Shown: positions 1 through 7,376 of the stretch, piece by piece
Numbering within the stretch: the stretch's first letter is position 1
Layout of the letters: the number at the start of each line of letters is the position of its first letter
Assembly (NCBI GenBank): GCA_028280415.1
Contig: JANQLV010000072.1
Location: 1 to 64,000, forward strand
Length of the DNA: 64,000 nucleotides
Source: Saprospiraceae bacterium
GTDB taxonomy: Bacteria > Bacteroidota > Bacteroidia > Chitinophagales > Saprospiraceae
Direction: 5' to 3'
The notes under the pieces: generated by a model
Database searches by the model: none
The model's input: the letters and a program-made list of their open reading frames with translations, nothing else
What the model was told of the DNA's origin: nothing
Made by a program: the position numbers and the translations under genes

Positions 1-121
1 GTTGGGCCGCCTTTAGCGGATTTCGAATAGCGAATGATGTATCGGTCGGTGAATGTAAAATGAGCTGTCGGATACATCATAGCTAGACGAAGTAGCGGGA
101 GGGGTAGTACTCACCCCCAAT
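1..121. other. non-coding edge, start of a possible third integron cassette
   Basis: No gene is visible here. The stretch contains a perfect 10-bp inverted repeat, ATGATGTATC at 34-43 and GATACATCAT at 71-80, separated by 27 nt. On the minus strand it begins directly after the attC-like site at 122-194, whose outer core reads GTTATACGAC. That is where a further cassette would start. The rest of that unit lies outside the window, so its identity is open; a small mobile-element end is also possible. Confidence 0.3.
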
Positions 122-194
122 GTCGTATAACGCTCGGTGCAGACGACGTAGGCGCGTTTAGCGACTATGTACGTTCTGCACTTTGTTATGCGAC
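122..194 (-). repeat. attC-like recombination site (cassette B)
   Basis: This is an imperfect palindrome about 88% identical by eye to the site at 1127-1199. On the minus strand it starts GTCGCATAAC (R'' arm, 194 to 185), then AAAGTGCAGA, and ends TCTGCAC near 143-137 and GTTATACGAC (131 to 122). The R'' arm is the exact reverse complement of GTTATGCGAC (1136 to 1127), which opens the same cassette. This matching of a cassette's 5' edge with its own attC R'' arm is characteristic of integron cassettes. Confidence 0.8.
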
Positions 195-1105
195 TCTTTT
201 TTTATTTTTCTTTGTAGTTCTTCGGAGATGTTTGTCCACTTTGTTCGATTTGTCAAAACAAGTTTACAATTACATTCATTATTAGTTACATTTATGATAT
301 GGTTAAACCAATCTAAATAAGTCCAATTCCTTGGCCTTGGAGAATAAAGATACAAATTTGATTGATCCCAGTGAACTTCAGTTGCAGTCCTATAAATCAT
401 TGTGAAGTGTTCATTCTTAGGCTTAATGAATAATCTTTCGTTGCTATCTATTCCCAGTTCTATGATTTCATCTTGCCTCTTTCCAATTTCTTTAAATCTA
501 ATTTGATTAAATACGATTTTACCGACATAATTTTTAAGATATGGGAATTCTCCTCTATAATATGCATTCCAATAACTAATCATTCTATTCTCGGTTTGTT
601 CCCAATATTTAGGATTTTCAAGTGCGATTCTTTTATATTGTTCAAGTCTTGTGTCGTTGAGTTGATTGTATAACTCTTCTAATATTTCAAATACATATTC
701 ACCTAACAACTGAAATGTAAATGGAGCAGAGAAACTTTCTTGAACATTTTTTAATTCTTTAAGTCTTCTTTCTCTCAAATAACCGTCATGGTGTCTTAAA
801 TAGATACAATTCAAAATTACTTTTTGCCTATTTGTGAGTTTATTCTCTTGGATTTTACTCGGTTCGTTAAAATGTAGTCTGTAGGGAATTTCTAATTCTT
901 CATTTCCTAGTTTTACTTTTATTTTAGATTCGTTAATTAAGTTCTTAATCTCATGAACACTACCATCTCTAAATTTAATTGAATTTAACTCAAAGGGAAT
1001 TATTGAAAACACAGTCTTTAAATCATCTTCCAAGTGCTTTGGGAAAGCTTTCTTTAGTCGTCTTTCATATTCTTTAAATCTATATTTCCTGAGCCAACTA
1101 ATCAT
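158..1105 (-). CDS. cassette-borne hypothetical protein, 315 aa
   Basis: I do not recognise this family. The product is a soluble, charged, Tyr/Trp-rich protein with no signal peptide and no membrane segment. The N-terminus is strongly basic (RKYRFKEYERRLKKAF). The gene fills the interval between two attC-like sites and reads in the same direction as the next cassette and the recombinase. Its last residues (about KVQNVHSR) are encoded inside the attC-like palindrome at 122-194, as often happens when a cassette gene lacks a stop before its attC. The start ATG at 1105 lies about 30 nt after the cassette boundary, so its promoter is probably outside the cassette. Cargo of integrons is mostly of unknown function, and nothing here points to a specific role. 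Confidence 0.7.
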   Translation of the reverse strand: MISWLRKYRFKEYERRLKKAFPKHLEDDLKTVFSIIPFELNSIKFRDGSVHEIKNLINESKIKVKLGNEELEIPYRLHFNEPSKIQENKLTNRQKVILNCIYLRHHDGYLRERRLKELKNVQESFSAPFTFQLLGEYVFEILEELYNQLNDTRLEQYKRIALENPKYWEQTENRMISYWNAYYRGEFPYLKNYVGKIVFNQIRFKEIGKRQDEIIELGIDSNERLFIKPKNEHFTMIYRTATEVHWDQSNLYLYSPRPRNWTYLDWFNHIINVTNNECNCKLVLTNRTKWTNISEELQRKIKKESHNKVQNVHSR

Positions 1106-1126
1106 TTATTTTGAATTTTATCTAGT

Positions 1127-1199
1127 GTCGCATAACGCTCAGTGCAGACGACGTAGGCGCGTTTAGCGGCTATGTACGTTCTGCACTTTGTTAGGCGAA
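1127..1199 (-). repeat. attC-like recombination site (cassette A)
   Basis: This is a 73-nt imperfect palindrome. On the minus strand R'' is TTCGCCTAAC (1199 to 1190), followed by AAAGTGCAGA. The 3' side carries TCTGCAC, then GTTATGCGAC (1136 to 1127). R'' is the exact reverse complement of GTTAGGCGAA (2152 to 2143), the edge that opens this cassette. The arms pair over about 17 positions with small asymmetries, and the middle is nearly identical to the site at 122-194. Confidence 0.82.
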
Positions 1200-1255
1200 T
1201 TTTTCTTTTTTATAATTTTATTAGATTGATTCATGTCGATTTTTGGATGTGAATT

Positions 1256-1906
1256 CTAATAAATAATATCAAGACCTTTTTCTATTCGTGATTTAATATT
1301 CTCCAATATTAATTCCTTTGTTACTGATTTATAATTCATCAAAGGAATAACAATATTTTCGGCAAGGTCGTATTTGTTATATACTATTATTTCATCGTGT
1401 TTTTTTTGTTTCCACCTCGATTCTTCATACTTAAATGTATGCTTACTATTAGTATAAAAAATTAGTTTGTCATCTAAAACAATTATCTTTTTTATATTAT
1501 GTTCTGAAAAGTTAATTTTTGAAAATCCTATTAAGGATCCTATTAATCCTATTGCAAAACTGATGATGATAAAAATAAGAAAGATTATAAAACCATATTT
1601 TATCTTGTTCGCAATCATTATAAATGCTATTAGCGCTAGTATCACATAAAAAAATAAAAATAACTTTTGTTCAATTGTTTTATCTCTTCCAGGGGTAAAG
1701 ACTTTGATCTTGTTTTTATATTCGACCCCTAATAATTTTTTACTTACTAAATGTAGAAGCCAGACCAAAATAGGTATCAAAGATATGTATACTTTTTGTT
1801 CACTTTCGGAGATGATAAATATAAAACCAATTACCAACAATAAGCTAATACCTATTGAATTTTCATTTTTGTTTATCCATTCGTTGATATTAATGACTGT
1901 TTTCAT
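1256..1906 (-). CDS. cassette-borne membrane protein, 216 aa
   Basis: This is an unrecognised integral membrane protein. Hydrophobic segments are visible at about residues 18-33, 40-55, 82-101 and 104-128. They are followed by a hydrophilic C-terminal domain of about 85 residues (HNIKKIIVLDDKLIFYTNS onward) that looks like a small beta-rich cytoplasmic domain. The layout resembles small PH/YcxB-like membrane proteins, but that is only an impression. The gene is the first cassette after the recombinase, ends 57 nt before its attC-like site and has about 240 nt of AT-rich leader. Base composition is very AT-rich, in keeping with acquired DNA. Confidence 0.65.
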   Translation of the reverse strand: MKTVININEWINKNENSIGISLLLVIGFIFIISESEQKVYISLIPILVWLLHLVSKKLLGVEYKNKIKVFTPGRDKTIEQKLFLFFYVILALIAFIMIANKIKYGFIIFLIFIIISFAIGLIGSLIGFSKINFSEHNIKKIIVLDDKLIFYTNSKHTFKYEESRWKQKKHDEIIVYNKYDLAENIVIPLMNYKSVTKELILENIKSRIEKGLDIIY

Positions 1907-2142
1907 ACTTTACTAGCTTTACTTCTTCTTTTAGTAATAATTTAAGTACCCCTAAATTAACTGATTTTCAGTAATTTACAAGGGACTATACCAATTTCAC
2001 CTATCGCAAAATCATTCAAAATGTCAAAAGTGTAATATACTAATATGATTTTATAAGATGTTATTTTGGCTGAGTGATTTCCAAATGTTTAAGTCGCTGA
2101 TTATTAGTTGTTCTAGACACCTGAGTACGACCTCCAATTGAT

Positions 2143-2188
2143 TTCGCCTAACAACCATATAACCGATTGCGTTTATTCTCGCTATAGT
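2143..2188 (-). other. att-like core beside the recombinase (attI-like)
   Basis: Immediately after the recombinase stop, the minus strand reads through GAACTATAGCG and AATAAACGC into GTTGTTAGGCGAAATC. GTTAGGC (2152 to 2146) fits the integron core GTTRRRY, and 10 nt match the R'' arm of the first cassette by complementarity. The upstream half resembles part of the attC-like repeats (GAAC..ATAGC...AAACGC), but the second palindromic arm is absent. It is therefore better read as the primary attachment site than as another attC. Confidence 0.5.
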
Positions 2189-3130
2189 TCACTTACTAAT
2201 ATCACGAATTTTGTAATTATTCTCAATTAACCGATTGAGTTTTGGTTCTTTTAGTTTTAAGAAATCTAAAGGACTCTTTAGTTTAGCCATGTGGTGTTCC
2301 GTTATATGCGTGTATATTTCAGTTGTCTTCGATGAGGCATGTCCAAGTAAATGTTGAATATAACGTAAATCAGTTCCATTTTCTAATAAATGCGTTGCAA
2401 AACTATGTCTTAATGTATGGATAGTTCCAAAAGCATTAATTCCGGATTTTTGAATTGCATTTCGAAGGATTTGTTGTACACTTCTTGAGGAATATTGTCC
2501 TCCATCTTGTCCCTCAAATAACCAATATTCTGGCATATATATTTGATAGTAATGTTTTAGAAAATTAAGTAAAGTAGGTGAAAGAACTGTATAACGGTCT
2601 TTTTTACCTTTTCCACCTATAATATGAACACTCATTCTTTTACTATCAATGTCCTTTACTCTTAAGTTAATCAACTCACTTAATCGTATTCCGGTTGAAT
2701 AAATAGTTAATAAAATACATTTATGTTTCAAATTTTCCGGTGTTTGGAGAAGTTCTTTAATTTCTTCTTCACTAAAAATCTTCGGTAATTTAAATGCTTT
2801 CTTGGGTCGAGGAAGTTCATATACTACCCGTTCTCTTTTTAATACTTTTTCATAGTAAAATTTTATAGCATTAACCATTTGGTTTTGAGCACTTCGAGAA
2901 GCTTTTTTGTGCTTTATCCAATGATATAAAAAGTCTTTAATATCTTCTTTTTTTTGATTATTGGGGTGCCTGTTGATACCAAGCCATATAGTGTATTCTT
3001 TAAAAAAGTACTTATAAGTTTTAATTGTCCTCCAACTATATTGCTTTAAAGTAAGTTCTTGTTCTAAAAGTAATACCTCATTTTGCCAGAGAGATTCTCT
3101 TGGTAATTTTTTATTAGTATTTGAGGGCAT
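2189..3130 (-). CDS. tyrosine recombinase, catalytic part (XerC/D- or integron-type)
   Basis: The SAM-like core-binding domain spans about residues 15-110 and the catalytic domain about 115-285. The full catalytic set is visible: R149 (STGIRLSEL), K174 (GGKGKKDR), H238 and R241 (HTLRHSFATHLL), H264 (LLGHASS) and Y273 (EIYTHI). The C-terminus contains KSPLDFL, like many integron integrases. However, the stretch between WLFEG and HTLRH is Xer-length, without the roughly 15-20-residue insertion that typifies IntI. The ORF overlaps the upstream reading frame by 67 nt in the -1 frame. It may be translated from its own ATG (3130) or as the second half of a frameshift fusion. It lies directly upstream of attC-bearing cassettes and in the same orientation. 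Confidence 0.9.
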   Translation of the reverse strand: MPSNTNKKLPRESLWQNEVLLLEQELTLKQYSWRTIKTYKYFFKEYTIWLGINRHPNNQKKEDIKDFLYHWIKHKKASRSAQNQMVNAIKFYYEKVLKRERVVYELPRPKKAFKLPKIFSEEEIKELLQTPENLKHKCILLTIYSTGIRLSELINLRVKDIDSKRMSVHIIGGKGKKDRYTVLSPTLLNFLKHYYQIYMPEYWLFEGQDGGQYSSRSVQQILRNAIQKSGINAFGTIHTLRHSFATHLLENGTDLRYIQHLLGHASSKTTEIYTHITEHHMAKLKSPLDFLKLKEPKLNRLIENNYKIRDISK

Positions 3131-3684
3131 TTAGAAAGGGGCTTAGGGATCATCTTGCTATTTTCATTCTGATTAAATTCTAGCTGACAACGATCACCAA
3201 ATATATATTGTAGTTGATTTATACTTTTATTATTAAAAGGTAAGGTCCAACATCTAAATGACAAATTCCAATGCCTCCCAGGAATTTGTCGTATAAGCTG
3301 CCTATCATATTTTTTTCTCCAATCAATGTTAATACATAACTTTCCCTTAAGCTGCTCGTTCAAACTTACTCTTATACAGTCGCTATTTGGTTGAATTTTT
3401 GTCAGTAGTTGTTCTCTCGAATTATTTCTTTGATTACAAGCACTTGAATTAATTTTTATCTTATATCCTTTAAACTCTTCTTTAAAACTACTCCAAGCTT
3501 GCTTTGTGTATGGAATCAACCATTTTCCTATTTCCTTACACCATCTCCGTCCATGAATTTTTCTGATTTTTTCAATTAATAATTGATTAGGTATAAAATA
3601 AACACCAATATATATTGTACTACCCTGTTCTTCTCGACTAATTTTAATCATTTTTCCTTTAAACATAATAAAAAAATCAAACAT
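3064..3684 (-). CDS. N-terminal DNA-binding-like repeats of the split recombinase
   Basis: This product contains two copies of a motif seen at the N-terminus of many Bacteroidota tyrosine recombinases: a beta pair, then 'L I..IR.I.GR.W....W..P'. Copy one is around IEKIRKIHGRRWCKEIGKWL, copy two around LIRQIPGRHWNLSFRCWTLP. In typical family members such a module is fused in frame to the integrase; here the frames differ by -1 and overlap by 67 nt. The ATG at 3684 was taken as start because the longer form would begin with TTG; ATGs at 3666 and 3651 are also possible. The probable role is to help the recombinase bind its site. The alternative reading is the 5' half of a gene broken by an indel. 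Confidence 0.7.
   Translation of the reverse strand: MFDFFIMFKGKMIKISREEQGSTIYIGVYFIPNQLLIEKIRKIHGRRWCKEIGKWLIPYTKQAWSSFKEEFKGYKIKINSSACNQRNNSREQLLTKIQPNSDCIRVSLNEQLKGKLCINIDWRKKYDRQLIRQIPGRHWNLSFRCWTLPFNNKSINQLQYIFGDRCQLEFNQNENSKMIPKPLSKCPQILIKNYQENLSGKMRYYF
3106..3112 (-). promoter_or_regulatory. possible -1 ribosomal slippery heptamer (A AAA AAT)
   Basis: In the 67-nt overlap of the two recombinase frames, the minus strand reads ATA AAA AAT TAC in the upstream frame. A -1 slip on A_AAA_AAT gives TTA CCA next, which is exactly the downstream recombinase frame. The six-A run is the only run long enough for this in the overlap. A plain indel in the homopolymer would look the same. Confidence 0.4.
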
Positions 3685-3686
3685 AA

Positions 3687-3708
3687 ACAATTGATTAACA
3701 ATTGATTA
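3687..3708. repeat. tandem 11-bp repeat before the recombinase
   Basis: ACAATTGATTA occurs twice in direct tandem, each copy containing the palindrome CAATTG. Just beyond, at 3724-3744, TAAACCGTTTGTAAACGTTTA has inverted symmetry. Both lie in the 100-bp gap between the recombinase and the divergent zinc-ribbon gene, where operators would be expected. Confidence 0.35.
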
Positions 3709-3791
3709 TAAATTTAACTGATTTAAACCGTTTGTAAACGTTTATTTCTTTTTATCTTTATTTAGCGATATTAATCCTTAATTTAAATGAG

Positions 3792-4157
3792 ATGAAAAAC
3801 CATAATTGTATCAACTGTGGTAACAAACTTTTAGGAAGATTAGATAAAAAGTACTGTTCTTCAAATTGTAAAAACCAATACAATTATAATCGTCGAAAAA
3901 ATACAAAATTTGAAACAAGAGGTATTGATTCTATATTGCATAGAAATAGAGAAATACTTGACACTATAATGGGGCCGAAGCGATTTAAAATGGAGATTTC
4001 AAAGACTGAACTTTCACTAATGGGATTTCAATATAAATATATAACTGGAATACATACGAATTCAAAAGGCAAGCTTTATCATATTGTTTACAATTTTGCG
4101 TGGATGGAATTTACAGAACAAAAAGTGCTCATTGTAAAAAATCGGAAGTTAAAATAA
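3792..4157 (+). CDS. small zinc-ribbon protein, 121 aa
   Basis: The N-terminus shows a CxxC...CxxxC zinc ribbon (CINCGNKLLGRLDKKYCSSNC, Cys at about 6, 9, 22 and 26), of the type found in small Bacteroidota proteins annotated with DUF2116-like Zn ribbons. The remaining 80 residues are basic and beta-prone with no recognised domain. The gene diverges from the recombinase and starts the run of rightward accessory genes. A second protein with the same YCSSNC signature closes that run at 7377-7694. A nucleic-acid-binding role is plausible but unproven. Confidence 0.65.
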   Translation: MKNHNCINCGNKLLGRLDKKYCSSNCKNQYNYNRRKNTKFETRGIDSILHRNREILDTIMGPKRFKMEISKTELSLMGFQYKYITGIHTNSKGKLYHIVYNFAWMEFTEQKVLIVKNRKLK

Positions 4158-4290
4158 GCTAAACTATTTTAAGAAATAAATACCCATTATAAAACTTTAC
4201 GTTATTTGAAATAAATTCTAATCAAATTGAATTGATAATCGAATAAGATTATTTTTCCATTTTATTATTCTACTCTTAAGGTATTGTACT

Positions 4291-5112
4291 ATGAAAAACT
4301 ACGAAGCATTTTTCAAAGAAAAACATGATAAAGTTTACAACTCTCTTCTGGAAAGATATAAAGAAGCCATTGATAAACCTGGCCCTTTCTTGGATAAACG
4401 ATCCCAGATAATACAAACTATTGGATTTGAGCGAGAAATTATTTTAAAAGATAAAGACCCCAAAGATCCATTTGCAGGATCTTATAAGACTTACTATAAC
4501 AAGTTTAAAGAGGATATAATAAGTAGATTTAAACTTATCAATGAAAACTATCCCAAAGGAGGTATTAATGAGTTTGTTAAATATGATCTCCCTTTAACCA
4601 GAAAAAATCATATCCGTCGCTATCAATCAAAGAGTAGCGAAATGTACACTTTTGATCCTCGTTTCATGTATGATGCAACGGATGAAGAAATACTTGAATT
4701 GATTGCAGCATATACAGCTTACGAAGCTTTTTTTGAGCAATTACGGAGAAGAGAAAGCCCAACTGATAAAAATTTAGAAGACTCTGTTGATGTTGATTCC
4801 GATAAAATATATATTCGGAAACCCAGAACACCAGTTCGTAAACCTAACGATAATTTCACCTCTCTAAGTCTTGTTCAAACGGCTATGCTATTTAGGCTCT
4901 TAAAAGAGCACTCAATTATCTTATCGGATTCTAATTATCAGCCAGATACTGAACTTGCCAAAGCGATTCACATTTTAACTGGCTATAGTAATAATACAAT
5001 TCGCCCAGAACTAGGTAAACCTTTACACCATTCAGATAGAAATGAAGGGGATATCAAAGCAGTTTACTCTACCCTATCAAAAATTGTATCAGAGCTAAAA
5101 AACAAATATTAA
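4291..5112 (+). CDS. hypothetical accessory protein, 273 aa
   Basis: I do not recognise the full protein. It is soluble, helix-rich and charged. The C-terminal part (SLSLVQTAMLFRLLKEHSI, then TELAKAIHILTGYSNNTIRP) resembles the C-terminal region of hypothetical proteins carried next to RepA-type ATPases in Bacteroidota mobile elements; this is recalled family resemblance, not a search result. It is followed by an excisionase-type HTH gene and a RepA-like ATPase in the same direction, so it probably belongs to the maintenance or regulatory module of the island. Confidence 0.6.
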   Translation: MKNYEAFFKEKHDKVYNSLLERYKEAIDKPGPFLDKRSQIIQTIGFEREIILKDKDPKDPFAGSYKTYYNKFKEDIISRFKLINENYPKGGINEFVKYDLPLTRKNHIRRYQSKSSEMYTFDPRFMYDATDEEILELIAAYTAYEAFFEQLRRRESPTDKNLEDSVDVDSDKIYIRKPRTPVRKPNDNFTSLSLVQTAMLFRLLKEHSIILSDSNYQPDTELAKAIHILTGYSNNTIRPELGKPLHHSDRNEGDIKAVYSTLSKIVSELKNKY

Positions 5113-5194
5113 CAAGATTGTAAGGTTACAAGTAACCCAATCTAAACTATAAAAGATAACAATTTTGCTTCATCAATAATCAAAATGATGAAGC

Positions 5195-5539
5195 ATGAAT
5201 ATTATCGTTATATCTAAACAGGAGCTTGAAATCATACTCACCAAAGTGGTTAATCAAGCATTTGAAATAAGAGAACCTATAAAGGTTCCTATTCAAAAAC
5301 CACCAAAAGAAATCTACGGCATCGATGAAGCTGTAAAGCTTCTTGGTATTGCTAAACCTACTATCTATACTAAGACTAGTAAAGGTGAAATTCCTCATTT
5401 CAAAAAAGGCAAAAAGCTTTATTTCAGACATTCTGAATTAATGGCCTGGATTGAGGAAGGTAGGCGTAAGACTGTAGTACAAGAGAAAATAGAAATGGAG
5501 AACTATCTTCTCGAAAAAGAAAAAGGAGGTAAGAAATGA
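5195..5539 (+). CDS. excisionase-family HTH DNA-binding protein, 114 aa
   Basis: Residues about 41-92 form a MerR/excisionase-like winged helix: YGIDEAVKLLGIAKPTIYTK, then a turn and wing (GEIPHFKKGKKLYFRHSELM) and AWIEEGRRKT. This is the helix_turn_helix_17 pattern of Bacteroidota mobile elements, where such proteins serve as excision factors or regulators. The first 40 residues are a short helix with a Pro-rich linker. The stop overlaps the next start by 4 nt (ATGA), so translation is coupled to the next gene. A role in excision of the neighbouring element is an inference. Confidence 0.8.
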   Translation: MNIIVISKQELEIILTKVVNQAFEIREPIKVPIQKPPKEIYGIDEAVKLLGIAKPTIYTKTSKGEIPHFKKGKKLYFRHSELMAWIEEGRRKTVVQEKIEMENYLLEKEKGGKK

Positions 5540-6048
5540 ATGCTTCAATACACACTTCTGTCTTAACTCCAAAACCAAAACAGCGAGAAGTATCTCCAAT
5601 GATCAACCTAGCTATTTGGGAGGTAGCTTACCAAAAGGAGTTGAAACATTTTTGGAAATTGATAACAAAGAAAGCCTCAAGAATAAAGTATTTAGAAGGA
5701 CTTGATCTGTTTAGCGTTTCTGAAGCAGAAGCAAGGAAGAAAACAAGGCACTTGAAGTACCTCAAAGACGAGCTGGATACTTTGCTTGGATTTAAGCTAT
5801 TCATGGACAATCTCAAAGATGCCTATTTTGAAACTTTAGCTTGGTCAGCAGACCAGAAAGCAACAATGGAAAGCATGTATAAAGATCGAGTTGATGAGTT
5901 AGAAAAGAGCATTCACATACTAACAATCGCTTTTGACTCGGCTAATCAAGGTGAGCAATTTTATACCAATTTGTTAGTGTCCATTCTTAAAGAGTTGACC
6001 GAAAAGAATATTTCATTGAATGTATTAAAAGCAAATCATTATGAGTAG
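5536..6048 (+). CDS. hypothetical helical protein, 170 aa
   Basis: No family recognised. After a short Pro-containing N-terminus the protein is almost entirely helical and charged, with probable coiled-coil segments at about 55-90 and 105-125. It is sandwiched by 4-nt and 8-nt overlaps between the HTH gene and the RepA-like ATPase gene, so all three are translated as one unit. This position suggests an accessory factor of the ATPase, for example in initiation or partition. Confidence 0.55.
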   Translation: MNASIHTSVLTPKPKQREVSPMINLAIWEVAYQKELKHFWKLITKKASRIKYLEGLDLFSVSEAEARKKTRHLKYLKDELDTLLGFKLFMDNLKDAYFETLAWSADQKATMESMYKDRVDELEKSIHILTIAFDSANQGEQFYTNLLVSILKELTEKNISLNVLKANHYE

Positions 6049-7177
6049 TGTAGATTATGTACTGGCTGAAAGTCAAAAAAGACAGACTAAAGAAAAAGAG
6101 GAAAAACTACTAGAAAAGATACAAAGTAGTAAGAAAACAGTCTTGGAAAATTCTTGTAAAAAAATTGATTTTAAAGCTCCGATTATATCCAGAGAAGGTA
6201 ATGGAGTTATCTATCCAAATACAATAAATACCATTCAAGGTCAAAGCGGAGTGCATAAAAGTAGGCTTGTAGAAATATTTATTGCTCTTCTTTTATCCAA
6301 ACTTAATAAACCACGATTTCTAGGTTTTGAATCTATTATATCAAGAGAATACTTTGCCACTTATGCAGATACAGAAAGAAATTTAAAAGAACAATTTCCT
6401 TACGCCTTGCAGCAAATCAAACGGATGGCAGACATTCCAATTGAAAAATTAGATATAAAACTTGATCCTTTTTCATTCATTGATATCTCACGCGAAGACC
6501 GATTCACAGCCTTAAAGCTTTATTTGGATGATATTCGAAAAAAAGTAGATGATCATTTATTCATTGTCCTAGATGTTGTAACAGATTGTATAGGCAATTT
6601 CAACGATCCAAAAGAATCTATGGGATTAATCGATTTGATGAACGCCTATATTAACTCCTATGACGTAACCTTCCTTTGTGTAATTCACGAAAATCCGGGT
6701 GGAACAGAAAAAGCAAGAGGTCATTTAGGTACAGAGCTGATAAATAAGTCAAGTACTGTTTTTCAAATTGGTTTTGATACGAAAGGTTCAAACTTAATTA
6801 AAATCACTTATAAAAAGTGTAGAAACTCAAAACGATTTGAGCCTATCTATTTAGTATTCTCAGAAGAGACAAAGGGATTAGTCTTAGCCGATCAAAGTCA
6901 AATTGAAAAAGCCAAAAACTCAAAAGCACAAAAGGCTAAGATCGAAGAAGTACAAAGAGTACTGGGTGAAGCTTTAAAAGAACCAGCTAGTAAAACCGAT
7001 TTGCTTCAGTCTTTAGGAGATTATTTTAAATGTGGAAAGCGTACGTTAGAACATCGACTGAAAACAATTTACGAAAATCAATTACCTATACTCAATGATA
7101 AAGGTCAAAAATTAGTACTCGACAAGTATAGCGAGAGAAGGTTAGTTTTTTATGCTTTAATCCCAACAGAAAAATAA
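6041..7177 (+). CDS. RepA-like P-loop ATPase of a mobile element, 378 aa
   Basis: This is a RecA-fold NTPase of the RepA/AAA_25 kind. Walker A is GQSGVHKS at residues 67-74, with His before the lysine instead of the usual Gly. Walker B lies around LFIVLDVVTD (about 168-177), and a sensor-like VIHENPGG...ARGHLGTELINKS follows. Residues about 300-378 look like a winged-helix tail. Homologues in plasmids and mobilizable Bacteroidota elements act as replicative helicase or initiator. No primase, relaxase or transfer genes follow, so the element is minimal or truncated. Two repeated near-palindromes sit 12 nt after the stop. Confidence 0.75.
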   Translation: MSSVDYVLAESQKRQTKEKEEKLLEKIQSSKKTVLENSCKKIDFKAPIISREGNGVIYPNTINTIQGQSGVHKSRLVEIFIALLLSKLNKPRFLGFESIISREYFATYADTERNLKEQFPYALQQIKRMADIPIEKLDIKLDPFSFIDISREDRFTALKLYLDDIRKKVDDHLFIVLDVVTDCIGNFNDPKESMGLIDLMNAYINSYDVTFLCVIHENPGGTEKARGHLGTELINKSSTVFQIGFDTKGSNLIKITYKKCRNSKRFEPIYLVFSEETKGLVLADQSQIEKAKNSKAQKAKIEEVQRVLGEALKEPASKTDLLQSLGDYFKCGKRTLEHRLKTIYENQLPILNDKGQKLVLDKYSERRLVFYALIPTEK

Positions 7178-7189
7178 TTTTTGAAACCC

Positions 7190-7232
7190 TTGCAAATTGC
7201 AAAGCCCTATATAAGAGGTTGCAAATTGCAAA
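7190..7232. repeat. two direct copies of TTGCAAATTGCAAA
   Basis: The 14-mer TTGCAAATTGCAAA occurs at 7190-7203 and again at 7219-7232, a spacing of 29 bp. Each copy is itself nearly palindromic (TTGCAA-TTGCAA halves). The pair lies just behind the RepA-like gene, where iterons or an autoregulatory operator would be expected. Two copies are fewer than in typical iteron origins. Confidence 0.45.
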
Positions 7233-7376
7233 CATTGAATTAACGACGGATAAAACAGGTATCCAGGTTTAATAAAGGTTGGAAAGAAATAACTCTAGCT
7301 TTACGTCTTTTATTTAACCAATATGTCATCTTAAAGATCGTTTTTTCGTCCCTAAACTATTTAAAAATTAAAAATT

